The notes beneath the pieces were generated by a model. That model made no database searches. It saw only the letters and a program-made list of their open reading frames with translations, and was not told where the DNA came from. From positions 1 through 28,924 of the IMG/VR virus record IMGVR_UViG_3300021335_000065: DNA of 28,924 nucleotides. The stretch is one strand, 5' to 3'. Both the position numbers and the translations under genes were made by a program. Below are positions 8,987 through 16,797 of this stretch, in pieces. The stretch's first letter is position 1. Each line of letters starts with the position of its first letter. Source of the DNA: a virus.

Positions 8987-9367
8987 TTATTTTACTTTAT
9001 CTTTTATTTTCTCAAAGGTTCTTAATCCGCCAAGACCAAGCATTCCTAATAAGACTGTCATTAAATGCTCCATTTGTAATGCCGGAGGAGCGTCCGTTGT
9101 TTTTGTTATCCAAATAAATAAATCTCTAATTACGAAGTTATATGCTAATGCCACCCCGCAAACCCATCCTATAAATGGACGCCAACCAGCAACAAATACT
9201 GTTCTATGGCCGGCTTCAATTTCATTTATTTTAGTTTGCAATTCTATTATTTCATTTGGGTCTAATTCTTTACCCTTGATTGCTTCTCTTATTTCCCACG
9301 CTAAATTGCCAGCTACTGACTTTCTGCCATCACCGCCTTTTAGTAGGCCTAATAATAATTTTAACAT
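8987..9367 (-). CDS. Holin-like membrane protein (left-hand phage)
   Basis: A 126-aa protein with a short amphipathic start, a charged helical segment (about 15-52), then FVAGWRPFIGWVCG, a hydrophobic helix at about 64-86, and a second at about 101-116, with a basic tail. The W-RP-F motif before the first helix and the overall layout match the three-TM holin family known from gene-transfer agents and marine phages (recalled as PF11351). Such proteins open the inner membrane at lysis. The gene just upstream encodes an HExxH metallopeptidase-like protein, giving a plausible lysis pair. It resembles in layout the protein at 19449-19859. Confidence 0.65.
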   Translation of the reverse strand: MLKLLLGLLKGGDGRKSVAGNLAWEIREAIKGKELDPNEIIELQTKINEIEAGHRTVFVAGWRPFIGWVCGVALAYNFVIRDLFIWITKTTDAPPALQMEHLMTVLLGMLGLGGLRTFEKIKDKVK

Positions 9368-9370
9368 AGC

Positions 9371-9679
9371 TTAAGCTTTATCGTAAGCTTCTTTTTCCCA
9401 AGGAAGATTTTTAGCGCCTTCCCGCATTTGACTCCTAGAATATGTTTTACCCTTCCAGTAAACATTATTGTCGTCATAATCTAGATCACCTCTTTTAAAT
9501 TGATCAATATGAACCATTTCATGATCAACAACTTTTTTAGTTTTAGATGGATCTAAATTTTTATTTATTAATATAGTACCATTATTATTAGCTTTGCCTA
9601 ATACATCATTACCTAAATCTACATTATATATAGGCGTATTGTCTAAATTATACGGAGGTGTATTAAGTTTAAAAGCCAT
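9371..9679 (-). CDS. HExxH metallopeptidase-like protein, 102 aa
   Basis: The protein carries H53-E54-M-V-H57, the zinc-binding and catalytic motif of zincin peptidases, in VDHEMVHIDQF. A late acidic segment (LPWEKEAYD, E95 or E97) could give the third zinc ligand. The Asp/Asn-rich stretch at 66-73 is conspicuous. It is very short for a peptidase, so it may be a minimal catalytic domain. No signal peptide is seen. It is followed three bases later by the holin-like gene, parallel to the M15 peptidase and holin-like pair at 19.4-20.3 kb. It could therefore act in lysis, or be a virion protease; the substrate is unknown. Confidence 0.6.
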   Translation of the reverse strand: MAFKLNTPPYNLDNTPIYNVDLGNDVLGKANNNGTILINKNLDPSKTKKVVDHEMVHIDQFKRGDLDYDDNNVYWKGKTYSRSQMREGAKNLPWEKEAYDKA

Positions 9680-9834
9680 TACTTATAAGGAAACATTTTA
9701 TTTAATTTATCTTTGCGAGCAGAACAGCCGCAGGGGATATTTAAACCCTCTGCGACTCTATCTACTACACTTTTAATTCCAGTAACCTTAGTGACTTTTT
9801 CAATTGAATCACCAAGTCCTTTAGAATCACTCAT
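9679..9834 (-). CDS. Small CxC-motif protein, 51 aa
   Basis: Translation gives a 51-aa protein beginning MSDSKGLGDS and ending NKMFPYK. It contains IPCGCSARKDKLN, a short Cys-x-Cys motif followed by a basic segment, which I recall from other small phage proteins. The start overlaps the stop of the upstream gene (TAATG type) and its stop overlaps the start of the HExxH gene by one base, strong support for a real gene. Two cysteines could bind metal as part of a dimer. The function is unknown. Confidence 0.7.
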   Translation of the reverse strand: MSDSKGLGDSIEKVTKVTGIKSVVDRVAEGLNIPCGCSARKDKLNKMFPYK

Positions 9835-10142
9835 TATACAACTGCAAATTCAGTTACAGTAATACCAGCTGCAAGGCCAACTGTTGATTTTACACCACCC
9901 GGATTAGCTGTAAGTGCCGCATTAACCGCATCTCTTACGCTAGGAGTAGTTTCTGCGCTATGAGTTAGTACTATAGTATTAAGCACAGCAGAGTCTGTGT
10001 GAATAGTAGTTTTAGTACCTTCATTAGCTCCAGCCTCATCACCAGAAGTAACTGTAATTACTGAGTCTGTGTTAAGTAAGTGTTGTCCGTCTTCGAAAGC
10101 ATCCGCGCCTCCAACGACTTTGATAGAAATAAATCTTGCCAT
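9834..10142 (-). CDS. Hypothetical 102-aa protein, possible virion protein
   Basis: A Thr/Val/Ala-rich, low-charge protein (MARFISIKVV start, GITVTEFAVV end) with alternating beta-strand pattern, as in small phage decoration or virion proteins. There is no membrane segment or catalytic motif. It is preceded by a 64-bp gap with an unusual A/C-rich leader (AACAACAAAATG), suggesting strong, unstructured translation initiation. That would fit an abundant structural protein, though this is inference only. Confidence 0.6.
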   Translation of the reverse strand: MARFISIKVVGGADAFEDGQHLLNTDSVITVTSGDEAGANEGTKTTIHTDSAVLNTIVLTHSAETTPSVRDAVNAALTANPGGVKSTVGLAAGITVTEFAVV

Positions 10143-10206
10143 TTTGTTGTTGTTTTTGTTATTGTTAATGTTTATGTTTTGCTAGGTTTATACAGTCCTA
10201 TCTGTT

Positions 10207-10719
10207 TTATTTATAATCTCTTCGAGATTTGCTCATGTCACCTTTTTTGCCACCATACATTTTAGTGGGAGCGCTATAATCTCTATCTGACATGCTTTCA
10301 TCGCCTTTATTACCACCGTATTTTTGTCGGCTTGCAACAGAGGGCTTACCAACTTGTTGGCCATAACCTTTATTAAGGTTTGCTATAGGAGCCATATCTG
10401 CAGCACCTTTATTTTGTGTGATGTCATCTACGGGATTATAAGCAAGATCTGCATTCATGCTCATTCCTTTGGAAGCAAACCTAGGATGATTGCCTGTATA
10501 AGTTCCTACGTTACCACTACGCATTGTAGCCATAGAGCCTTGTTTAACTTGGCCCATCATAGACATACCTTCATCTTTCATCATCATGCCTTCGTCCTTC
10601 ATAGACATACCTTTTTTATCATGCATGGCATTTTTAAGATAATTAAATCTTGCTGACTTTGTAAGATCTTTGTTGTATGCTTCTTTCATGTCATACTTTT
10701 CTGCTTTACCGTGTCCCAT
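10207..10719 (-). CDS. Repeat-rich Met/Gly/Lys protein, 170 aa
   Basis: A low-complexity basic protein, probably disordered. Residues 36-54 contain short repeats of the form GMSMKDEG / MMMKDEG / MSM. The C-terminus contains two copies of a YGG-KGD...RDY unit (residues about 133-150 and 154-169). It is unusually methionine-rich. The gene has an A/C-rich leader like its downstream neighbour. I recognise no function; possible roles are a nucleic-acid-binding internal virion protein or scaffold, both inferred from composition alone. Confidence 0.6.
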   Translation of the reverse strand: MGHGKAEKYDMKEAYNKDLTKSARFNYLKNAMHDKKGMSMKDEGMMMKDEGMSMMGQVKQGSMATMRSGNVGTYTGNHPRFASKGMSMNADLAYNPVDDITQNKGAADMAPIANLNKGYGQQVGKPSVASRQKYGGNKGDESMSDRDYSAPTKMYGGKKGDMSKSRRDYK

Positions 10720-10765
10720 AATTTTTGTGTTTTGGTTTGTGTTTGTTATTGTTGTTGTTTAATTA

Positions 10766-11071
10766 TTAGCAATTCCACTTTCTTAATGCTAGAGCTTTTC
10801 TTGTTGGCTCACCGTTAGGTTTTTTCATAGGTCCTTTAACGCCACTCATTCTAGCACAAAACGATTTTCTTCTTTTAGCAGCTTTGCTACCTTTTTTTAA
10901 TTTAGAAGGAGGAGTAGTAACCGCTGTTTGCAATTTGCTTCCAGGGTTTTCTTTTCTGTAAGATTTAACTCCTTTTTCGTTGAGTCCACCTTTAGGGTCT
11001 TTACCTTCTTTACGAGTCCATGCCGCTGTTTTCTTTTTTAAAAACGGCGAAGAGTTTTGTATATATGCCAT
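10766..11071 (-). CDS. Basic protein, DUF6321-like
   Basis: A 101-aa, strongly basic protein. Landmarks are AWTRKEGKDPKGGLN near residues 17-31, a KGSKAAKRRKSFCARMSG block near 60-77 and a terminal ALRKWNC. These match, from memory, a domain of unknown function found in phages and some bacteria (DUF6321). The SFCARMSG segment with its cysteine and the end cysteine may form a small metal site. Charge suggests nucleic-acid binding. Its ATG overlaps the stop of the upstream membrane-protein gene. Confidence 0.7.
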   Translation of the reverse strand: MAYIQNSSPFLKKKTAAWTRKEGKDPKGGLNEKGVKSYRKENPGSKLQTAVTTPPSKLKKGSKAAKRRKSFCARMSGVKGPMKKPNGEPTRKALALRKWNC

Positions 11072-11217
11072 TATTTTATGAGTTTAGACCATTTCATTAC
11101 GGTATATCCTATAGTAACAACCAATAGAACAATTTTTAGCCACACCTCTATTTCCATCATAGTCACTACTCCAACTGATCCGTTGATAGCTAGTAACTTT
11201 ATATGCCCTATATCCAT
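11071..11217 (-). CDS. Small membrane protein, 48 aa
   Basis: Translation gives MDIGHIKLLAIN, then a hydrophobic stretch near 11-20 and a clear membrane helix WLKIVLLVVTIGYTVMKW (about 26-43), ending SKLIK. The stop overlaps the next ATG and the start lies two bases after the preceding stop, so the packing supports it. An 85-aa reading frame in another phase over the same bases is a shadow. It resembles in size and layout the 47-aa protein at 20697-20840. Possibly a holin-type or accessory lysis protein. Confidence 0.7.
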   Translation of the reverse strand: MDIGHIKLLAINGSVGVVTMMEIEVWLKIVLLVVTIGYTVMKWSKLIK

Positions 11218-11219
11218 TA

Positions 11220-11429
11220 TTATTCTCCTCTTGCGGCTTTGGCAATTTGAGTAATAGCTCCCGCTTTATAAAATGTTGGAGCTTTTTTAACTTCCATACC
11301 AGTAGCACCCGAACTAGAGCCATTACCCATAGGAAATCCATTTGTATTTAAAGGACCATCCCATACGTGAGATTCTCCTACTTGCCCTTTAAGTTGCGGG
11401 TTCGAAATAATTGCTTTACTTTTGTCCAT
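11220..11429 (-). CDS. Hypothetical 69-aa protein
   Basis: A Gly/Ala/Lys-rich protein (MDKSKAIISN start, AGAITQIAKAARGE end) with no membrane segment and no known motif. Proline, glycine and asparagine in the middle suggest a loop-rich small virion protein. It sits in the co-directional run between the small regulator-like gene and the 48-aa membrane protein gene, separated by two bases from each side or nearly so. No function can be assigned. Confidence 0.6.
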   Translation of the reverse strand: MDKSKAIISNPQLKGQVGESHVWDGPLNTNGFPMGNGSSSGATGMEVKKAPTFYKAGAITQIAKAARGE

Positions 11430-11431
11430 AA

Positions 11432-11878
11432 TTATCTGTACTTATCTTTATTAACGTTATCTATAGAAACCTTTAAAACTTTATTAGTGTAGGTTTCACC
11501 TTTCATTATTACATTTCTGCGTTCGCTCATTGGAATATCTTCTTCGCCAAGCATTATCTTATATATTTTATTTATAAGTTGTTTGCACTTAAAAGAAGTT
11601 TTATATATATTGTACTTTTGTGTTGTGTGATTTCTTTTGCGCCATACCATTATCCAGCCTTCTTTTAATAATGTATTCCATCTTCTATTATTCCAGCTAT
11701 ATGAATAAGCACCCATTTTAAAATCTATTTTACTAAACAGATCAACACAATCTAAATATATTAAAAGCTCTAAATCAGCATCAGTCATGCCGTTATTTTT
11801 AGCAGCCCACTTCCTTATAATTCTATAATGCTTAAGCAAGTTAAGATCTTTTAAATCTCTTGCCTCTAATCTTTTCAT
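11432..11878 (-). CDS. Winged-helix-like protein of unknown role
   Basis: The 148-aa protein is basic and helical at the start (KHYRIIRKWAAKNNGM), with ADLELLIYLDCVDLF then SYSWNNRRWNTLLKEGWIMV, a pattern that resembles a winged-helix DNA-binding domain (helices followed by a beta hairpin with a W-wing). It has a basic segment at about 95-110 (TSFKCKQLINKIYKIM). It overlaps the GroES stop by four bases, so it may be translated with the chaperonin genes. It could be a transcription factor of the phage, but no close relative is recognised with certainty. Confidence 0.6.
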   Translation of the reverse strand: MKRLEARDLKDLNLLKHYRIIRKWAAKNNGMTDADLELLIYLDCVDLFSKIDFKMGAYSYSWNNRRWNTLLKEGWIMVWRKRNHTTQKYNIYKTSFKCKQLINKIYKIMLGEEDIPMSERRNVIMKGETYTNKVLKVSIDNVNKDKYR

Positions 11879-12135
11879 AAAACAATTACAACGTCTTGGA
11901 GCTTAATTACTTGCAAAACTTCTTTGTTTATTTCAACGCCATGCCCTGCATGTTTGTCATAATAAATGTCATCGTTTTCAACAACTCCAACTACTTCAGA
12001 ACCTACGGATATTACTTTAGCTTTATTATATCTTAAATCTTCTCTTTGATTTTCAGTTAACAATAAGCCTCCTTTGGTTTCAGAAGTACCTTGTTTTTCT
12101 TTTTTAATTATTAAGTTTCTACCTATTGCCTTCAT
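11875..12135 (-). CDS. groES: GroES co-chaperonin (phage-encoded)
   Basis: At 86 aa it is close to normal GroES length (about 95). It has the GroES order: an N-terminal strand IGRNLIIKK, a mobile-loop region GTSETKGGLLLTENQ that would contact GroEL, KVISVGSE, a weaker roof region and the closing strand LQVIKLQDVVIVL. It forms the lid on the GroEL ring during protein folding. It overlaps the end of groEL by 17 bases, the reverse of the usual bacterial groES-groEL order. In phages this gives host-independent folding of virion proteins. Divergence from host-type sequences is clear, fitting a long-held viral copy. Confidence 0.85.
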   Translation of the reverse strand: MKAIGRNLIIKKEKQGTSETKGGLLLTENQREDLRYNKAKVISVGSEVVGVVENDDIYYDKHAGHGVEINKEVLQVIKLQDVVIVL

Positions 12136-13672
12136 TAATACGTAAATTATTAATTATACAATCTGTAGATAATATAGTAGTTGCAACTGATGCAGCATTT
12201 TTTAATGCTGTTTTAGTCACAAGCAACGGATCAATTATTCCAGACTTAATCATATTTTTACTTTGTCCAGTAATAACATCTAAGCCCCAGCCTTTTTTAT
12301 TTAGCTCTACAATATCAAAATTTGCATTTTGTAGTATTGTAATATACGGAGCTTTAATAGCTTCTAATAATATTTCTTCCGCTTTGTTTTCAGGCTTAAT
12401 TTGGGTTGATGCATTTAATAATGCAACGCCGCCTCCAGGTACAATACCTTCCTTAATAGCAGCTTTAGTAGCGCAAATAGCATCTTCAACCCTATCTGCT
12501 TTTTCTTTTAACTCAATATCTGAATCTGCCCCAACTTTTACCGTAGCAATCTTAGCTGATAGCCTAGCTAATCTTTTTTCAAGTCTTATAATTTCTGCAG
12601 CATTGTTTTTGCCAGATAAATCTTTTTTAATTTTATTGATTACTTCTGATACTTCATCAGTAATACTTTCAACTTTTATAATAGTCTCTGTATCATTAGT
12701 AACAGCTTTCAAACATTTACCTAAATGTTCTGGCTGAATTAAATCCATGTCATCACCTAAATCTTCATTTATAATAGTAGCTCCTGTTAATAATGCCAAA
12801 TCAGTTAGCATATCTTTTTTAGCCACACCATAAGTAGGTGCATTAATAACATTAATTTTTACATTACCTTTTATTTTATTCATCGCCAATGTAGAAATAA
12901 CTTTAGGATCTAAATCAGCTATAATAAGCAAAGGCTTACTTTTCTTTATAATGTATTCTAATACAGATTGTATTTTACGTATATTTTCTACCGGAGATTC
13001 AATTAATAATACATAAGGATTATCTAGTTCTGCAACTTTTGAATCTTGCTTAGTAATAAAATGTGAATTTGTTAATCCTTTTTCGTATTGTAAACCATCA
13101 ATTAGTTCTGATGTTGTTTCGGATAGCTCTGTTGTTTCCATCATAACCACGCCTGTCTCATCTACAGATCTAAAAGCGTTTGCGATGGTTCTACCCAGCT
13201 TAATATCATTATTAGTAGATATACTAGCCACTTGATCAATCATATCGCCTGTGACTCTTACAGAAGCTTTTTCTAAATGCTGAACAACTTTTTGTACAGC
13301 ACTATCGATACCCTCTTTCAAATTTCTAGCCCCTAATTCCTTTAACTGCGGGTATGCTTCAGTTAAAATTGAGTGCGCTAGCACTGTAGCCGTTGTCGTT
13401 CCGTCGCCAGCTTCTCTTACAGTTTTCCTAGCGGCTTCCTTTAAAAGCGTAGCACCCATATTTTCAATAGGGTCTAATAGTACAATTGAATCAGCTACAG
13501 TTACGCCATCTTTAGTAATAACAGGTTTTCCTGATCCATCTTCTAATATCACACGTTTACCGCTAGCCCCGAGTGTAGAGCTAACGGCTTTTGTGAGTTT
13601 GTTTATACCTTCAAATAGTTTATCCTTAGCTTCGTGACCAAAGCTGAGGTTTTTGACAATTGCGTCTGACAT
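12119..13672 (-). CDS. groEL: GroEL chaperonin (phage-encoded)
   Basis: This 517-aa protein is a full-length group I chaperonin. The nucleotide site is intact: KDGVTVA at 54-60 (D55), GDGTTTATVLA at 89-99, D397 in VEDA (the residue needed for ATP hydrolysis) and GGG at 413-415. The apical domain is divergent around 199-205, where the E. coli substrate and GroES contact YLSPYF is LTNSHF here, so the substrate or lid choice may differ. The Gly-Gly-Met tail of bacterial GroEL is absent; the protein ends NEGNR. It assembles as a ring with the GroES encoded just downstream. A likely role is folding of capsid or tail proteins. Confidence 0.93.
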   Translation of the reverse strand: MSDAIVKNLSFGHEAKDKLFEGINKLTKAVSSTLGASGKRVILEDGSGKPVITKDGVTVADSIVLLDPIENMGATLLKEAARKTVREAGDGTTTATVLAHSILTEAYPQLKELGARNLKEGIDSAVQKVVQHLEKASVRVTGDMIDQVASISTNNDIKLGRTIANAFRSVDETGVVMMETTELSETTSELIDGLQYEKGLTNSHFITKQDSKVAELDNPYVLLIESPVENIRKIQSVLEYIIKKSKPLLIIADLDPKVISTLAMNKIKGNVKINVINAPTYGVAKKDMLTDLALLTGATIINEDLGDDMDLIQPEHLGKCLKAVTNDTETIIKVESITDEVSEVINKIKKDLSGKNNAAEIIRLEKRLARLSAKIATVKVGADSDIELKEKADRVEDAICATKAAIKEGIVPGGGVALLNASTQIKPENKAEEILLEAIKAPYITILQNANFDIVELNKKGWGLDVITGQSKNMIKSGIIDPLLVTKTALKNAASVATTILSTDCIINNLRINEGNR

Positions 13673-13703
13673 GATTTAATTAAATTTAATTTAAGTATTT
13701 TAT

Positions 13704-13985
13704 TTAAAAGGTTTTTACAACAACTGGTCCTTCAGAAAGTTTTAGTTTTTTAGCGTAATGTTCAATTGAAGATTCAATTGCTTTTTCAGCTCCTTCAATT
13801 GTTTCACGTCTTGTAATTCCGTTCCAGTTTTCGTTGAAATCAATCCATTCGGCCTGGTAATAGCCGTTAGGAAGTTGTGTTATTCGCCAATTTTTTTTCT
13901 TTGAATAACGCTTCCAAATTTTCTTGGTTTCTTCGGATACTTGTGGTTGACTAGACCACGATTGAGTCTGGTAAAATAGTGTCAT
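13704..13985 (-). CDS. Hypothetical 93-aa protein
   Basis: A small Trp/Tyr/Lys-rich protein (seven Trp or so) with a beta-type centre (NWRITQLPNGYYQAEWIDF) and a helical end (GAEKAIESSIEHYAKKL). The fold could resemble a small double-stranded RNA-type or beta-beta-alpha domain, but no family is recognised. It lies 31 bp ahead of groEL, and a link with the chaperonin operon is only positional. Confidence 0.55.
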   Translation of the reverse strand: MTLFYQTQSWSSQPQVSEETKKIWKRYSKKKNWRITQLPNGYYQAEWIDFNENWNGITRRETIEGAEKAIESSIEHYAKKLKLSEGPVVVKTF

Positions 13986-14034
13986 TGGTATTGGTTTAAA
14001 ATTAGTTAGGTTTATAGTTTATTATTACTTGTAA

Positions 14035-14496
14035 TTACTCACCTTTACAAGAGCAGCTGTCTTCGCCACATATGCATTTTTTTTCAACTCTTAATTGCCT
14101 CCGTGCCCCATCGCGATCATCATAATCTAATGCTGCTTTTAATATAATCTTGTCCATTACATCATCCTGGTTTTTTAGCATTTCTTTTTGAAGGTTAATT
14201 ACCATAGATTCTAAATCGTCTTTTGATTTAGTTAGATAATCTATTTGTAATTGCTTTTTTTCTATATCACCTTTTAACGAATTAACATCATCAGGTTTAG
14301 CACCGGTTATAGTGCTAATAACAATACCAATAGAAGCAGAAATGGTTCCGATTAGCATCATTACAACCTCTTTGTTTGTTTCTAATACTGGAAACATTAC
14401 AAGCCATACTACTATTCCTATAATTAGTAAGAATACAAATAAACTTCCAATATAATGTCTTATTTCGCGCGCTATGCCGTTTCTTGGTAATTTCAT
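14035..14496 (-). CDS. Membrane plus coiled-coil protein, copy A
   Basis: The 153-aa protein starts MKLPRNGIAREIRHYIGS, has two adjacent membrane helices (about 17-36 and 42-62), the motif TITGAKPDD, a charged coiled coil (about 70-112) and a cysteine-rich end (CICGEDSCSC). It is clearly related to the 125-aa protein at 20315-20692, sharing MKLP-NG, IRHY-GS, ISTITG-PDD and KD-LE-MVI-LQ; I judge about 45 percent identity over 105 residues by eye. The other copy lacks the cysteine-rich tail. A spanin- or holin-like lysis or a membrane-anchor role is possible; the function is unknown. Confidence 0.7.
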   Translation of the reverse strand: MKLPRNGIAREIRHYIGSLFVFLLIIGIVVWLVMFPVLETNKEVVMMLIGTISASIGIVISTITGAKPDDVNSLKGDIEKKQLQIDYLTKSKDDLESMVINLQKEMLKNQDDVMDKIILKAALDYDDRDGARRQLRVEKKCICGEDSCSCKGE

Positions 14497-14511
14497 ATTT
14501 TTGTTTTAATT

Positions 14512-16794
14512 TTAAGCTATTGCCATAAAGATAAAAGTATTACCACTTTGATTGATTGCTAAAGAGTTGTTAGGAGTAGAAATTTGAAAACCATTACTTA
14601 AAAAGTTTATATTAGCATCGCCATTTACAGGCTCTCCGTTTGAAACATTAGCTGCAAGGTTCTGTGTATTTGGATTTGTTGTATCTCTTTTGTTGTCAAA
14701 AATATACCAACGATGCCAATTATTACCCGTAGTTGTGTTTTTTACCATTATAAAAGCAGGTCTAAACCCTGTTACAACAGTTGGTCCTGCTGCACTTCCA
14801 TTTCCCGTATAACTCCCTATCCGACTATATCCTGCAACTGAATGGAAGCAGTAGTTAATATACGTTCTTGATGTGCTTGATATGTTATTGGTAAAGGTTG
14901 AATCAGTAATTGATGTATAAACTCCTGAATTTGATATTGCGGCACTCGTTGTATTTAACCCTAAAAACTTTTGTGTTCCTACAGGTTCTGCGTAAACAAA
15001 CCATTGTTCAGATATATCTAAATTCTTTGTAATTATTAATTCAGGTGGGTTATCCAATCCGTGTCCTACTGTGGCTGTGCCTCCAGCGGTATATTTCACA
15101 ATACTAAACCCTGCTTCTGTATTAGCACTAACTTGACTGTCGATAGTACCTTCTTCGTTTAAGACGTCATCTCCTCCGCCTTTCCATACCCAAGCTACAT
15201 AATCAACTCCTGTTTCATTGACACCACCCTCATTACCATTAAAGAAAAACCCATTAGCGTCATATTCTATTGGAAATACTACACCCTCTGCTAAAGTTCT
15301 ACTTGAATAAATGGGATATATACCTCTAACCGTATCATAGTTCCTACTGTCTCTTGCAGTTCCAGTCCTTGCTTTTACCCAAACAAAACCACCATCTCCA
15401 CCATTATCAACATCTAAATTATACCCAACATTAGAAATATATTGCTTTGAACTTGTACCCTCATACAACACAGTCTTAAAGTTAGATGTATCTGTTTCAG
15501 GTTTTTCGTTGTATAGTTTGTCAATATCATCAGTATCTAACGCAGAATCATAAACCCTAACTTGGTCTATCATAGCCTCTGTATCTGTAATAGTGTCGAG
15601 GATTCTTAAGTTATTTGTGCCTAAATTATTAGTGCTAATGTTAGCAGTTAACACTAATTGATTATCTACATAAGCTTTTGCAGTTGTTCCATCATAAGTT
15701 GCAACGTAGTGAAACCACTGCTTTTGTGGTACTGTAAATGTAGATGCGGTTGCTGCATTATTACAGAAATTAAAATACGGTTTACCACCACCACCGTTCA
15801 GTATTCCTCCCCAAGCGGATGTTGAACCAGTAGCAGTTGCCCAATTGAACAAATACACTCTTTGGTTTATATCTGTTATATTAGCCCAACAAGAATAACT
15901 AAAAGGGCTGTTTGGAGATTCAGATATATTTGGAAAATTAACAAAATGAGCATTTGCAGTAGTCCTTATTGCTTGACCATAGCGACCAAACTTAAAGTCC
16001 ATACCACTTGCAATAGTTCCGAAGTCTCCTGAAACCAAATCCTCTGCCGAATTATCAAAAGGTATATAAGCCTTATTAGTTTTAAGGTTAGGAAAATCTA
16101 CTATGTCTGTGGTGGAATCATATACACAAGCAGTTTCTGCGTAAAGAGCACCTACTTCTGTTGAATTTAACGCTTTAGAGAATATTCTTACTTGGTCTAT
16201 ATCGCCATCGAAATACCCGCTTGAACCATTTGCATATTTTCCGATTGTATTAGAAGAACCTAAAATCGACAAAGTGCCTGTTTCTGCATAAGTAGTAGGT
16301 GTATTATTATTAACATAAATGTTAAACCCAACTCCTTGCTCATAGGTTAAAACAACGTGATTCCAAGCATCAGCAGTTACAGAAACAGTTGATGAACCAT
16401 ACCAACTACTGCCTTTTCTATATACTGCTCTAACTGCTGAATTTTGTACTCTAAACTCTAAACCATTTTCCCCTAAAGTGGACACAATAGTAGCATCAGT
16501 AGCATCACTTGAACCCTTTACCCAAGCAGAAAATGTAACATCATCTGATGTTGTAATTGGCAAAGCGGGAATAGATATATTACTACTACTACCATTAAAC
16601 CTTGCACCATAGTTTGCCTGACCTCCTACTCCAAAGTCAACGTCAGTAGGTGTGCCATCATAATCCCCACTTGCATCACTTGCATCGTAGTCTAAAGAAT
16701 ATAATGCTACACCACTTGAATCGCCAAAGATGTCTGTTGTTTCAGTTAGACAAGCTGGCAAGCCAACTTTAATAAGTCTTTTTCCTAAACTCAT
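14512..16794 (-). CDS. LamG-domain tail fibre or adhesin-like protein
   Basis: This 760-aa protein contains two LamG/concanavalin-like beta-sandwich domains, at about 28-225 and 245-435, each with a DVTFSAWVKG / SPFSYSCWANI strand, a W-HVV-TYE or WFHYVATYDG strand and a closing ID-QVR-F or IDQVRVYD strand. The rest (about 440-760) has a repeated GF-I-KYT, VGHGL-N-P-LII-KN pattern typical of phage fibre C-terminal domains. LamG domains bind carbohydrates, so it may recognise host surface glycans. It shares the fibre block with the genes at 16798-18970 and is nearest to copy A of the membrane protein. Confidence 0.8.
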   Translation of the reverse strand: MSLGKRLIKVGLPACLTETTDIFGDSSGVALYSLDYDASDASGDYDGTPTDVDFGVGGQANYGARFNGSSSNISIPALPITTSDDVTFSAWVKGSSDATDATIVSTLGENGLEFRVQNSAVRAVYRKGSSWYGSSTVSVTADAWNHVVLTYEQGVGFNIYVNNNTPTTYAETGTLSILGSSNTIGKYANGSSGYFDGDIDQVRIFSKALNSTEVGALYAETACVYDSTTDIVDFPNLKTNKAYIPFDNSAEDLVSGDFGTIASGMDFKFGRYGQAIRTTANAHFVNFPNISESPNSPFSYSCWANITDINQRVYLFNWATATGSTSAWGGILNGGGGKPYFNFCNNAATASTFTVPQKQWFHYVATYDGTTAKAYVDNQLVLTANISTNNLGTNNLRILDTITDTEAMIDQVRVYDSALDTDDIDKLYNEKPETDTSNFKTVLYEGTSSKQYISNVGYNLDVDNGGDGGFVWVKARTGTARDSRNYDTVRGIYPIYSSRTLAEGVVFPIEYDANGFFFNGNEGGVNETGVDYVAWVWKGGGDDVLNEEGTIDSQVSANTEAGFSIVKYTAGGTATVGHGLDNPPELIITKNLDISEQWFVYAEPVGTQKFLGLNTTSAAISNSGVYTSITDSTFTNNISSTSRTYINYCFHSVAGYSRIGSYTGNGSAAGPTVVTGFRPAFIMVKNTTTGNNWHRWYIFDNKRDTTNPNTQNLAANVSNGEPVNGDANINFLSNGFQISTPNNSLAINQSGNTFIFMAIA

Positions 16795-16797
16795 AAA

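Noticed and set aside
11084-11341. An 85-aa minus-strand frame
   Set aside because: It overlaps two better genes (11071-11217 and 11220-11429), whose starts and stops interlock exactly with their neighbours.
12126-12737. A 203-aa open frame on the plus strand
   Set aside because: It is wholly antisense to groEL, whose motifs are intact, and its protein has a low-complexity Ser/Ile/Leu pattern.
8968-13690. AT-rich near-palindromes TTAAATTTAATTAA before two genes (near 8972 and 13678) as operators
   Set aside because: The DNA is very AT-rich and such strings occur by chance; no further copies with the same spacing were found.
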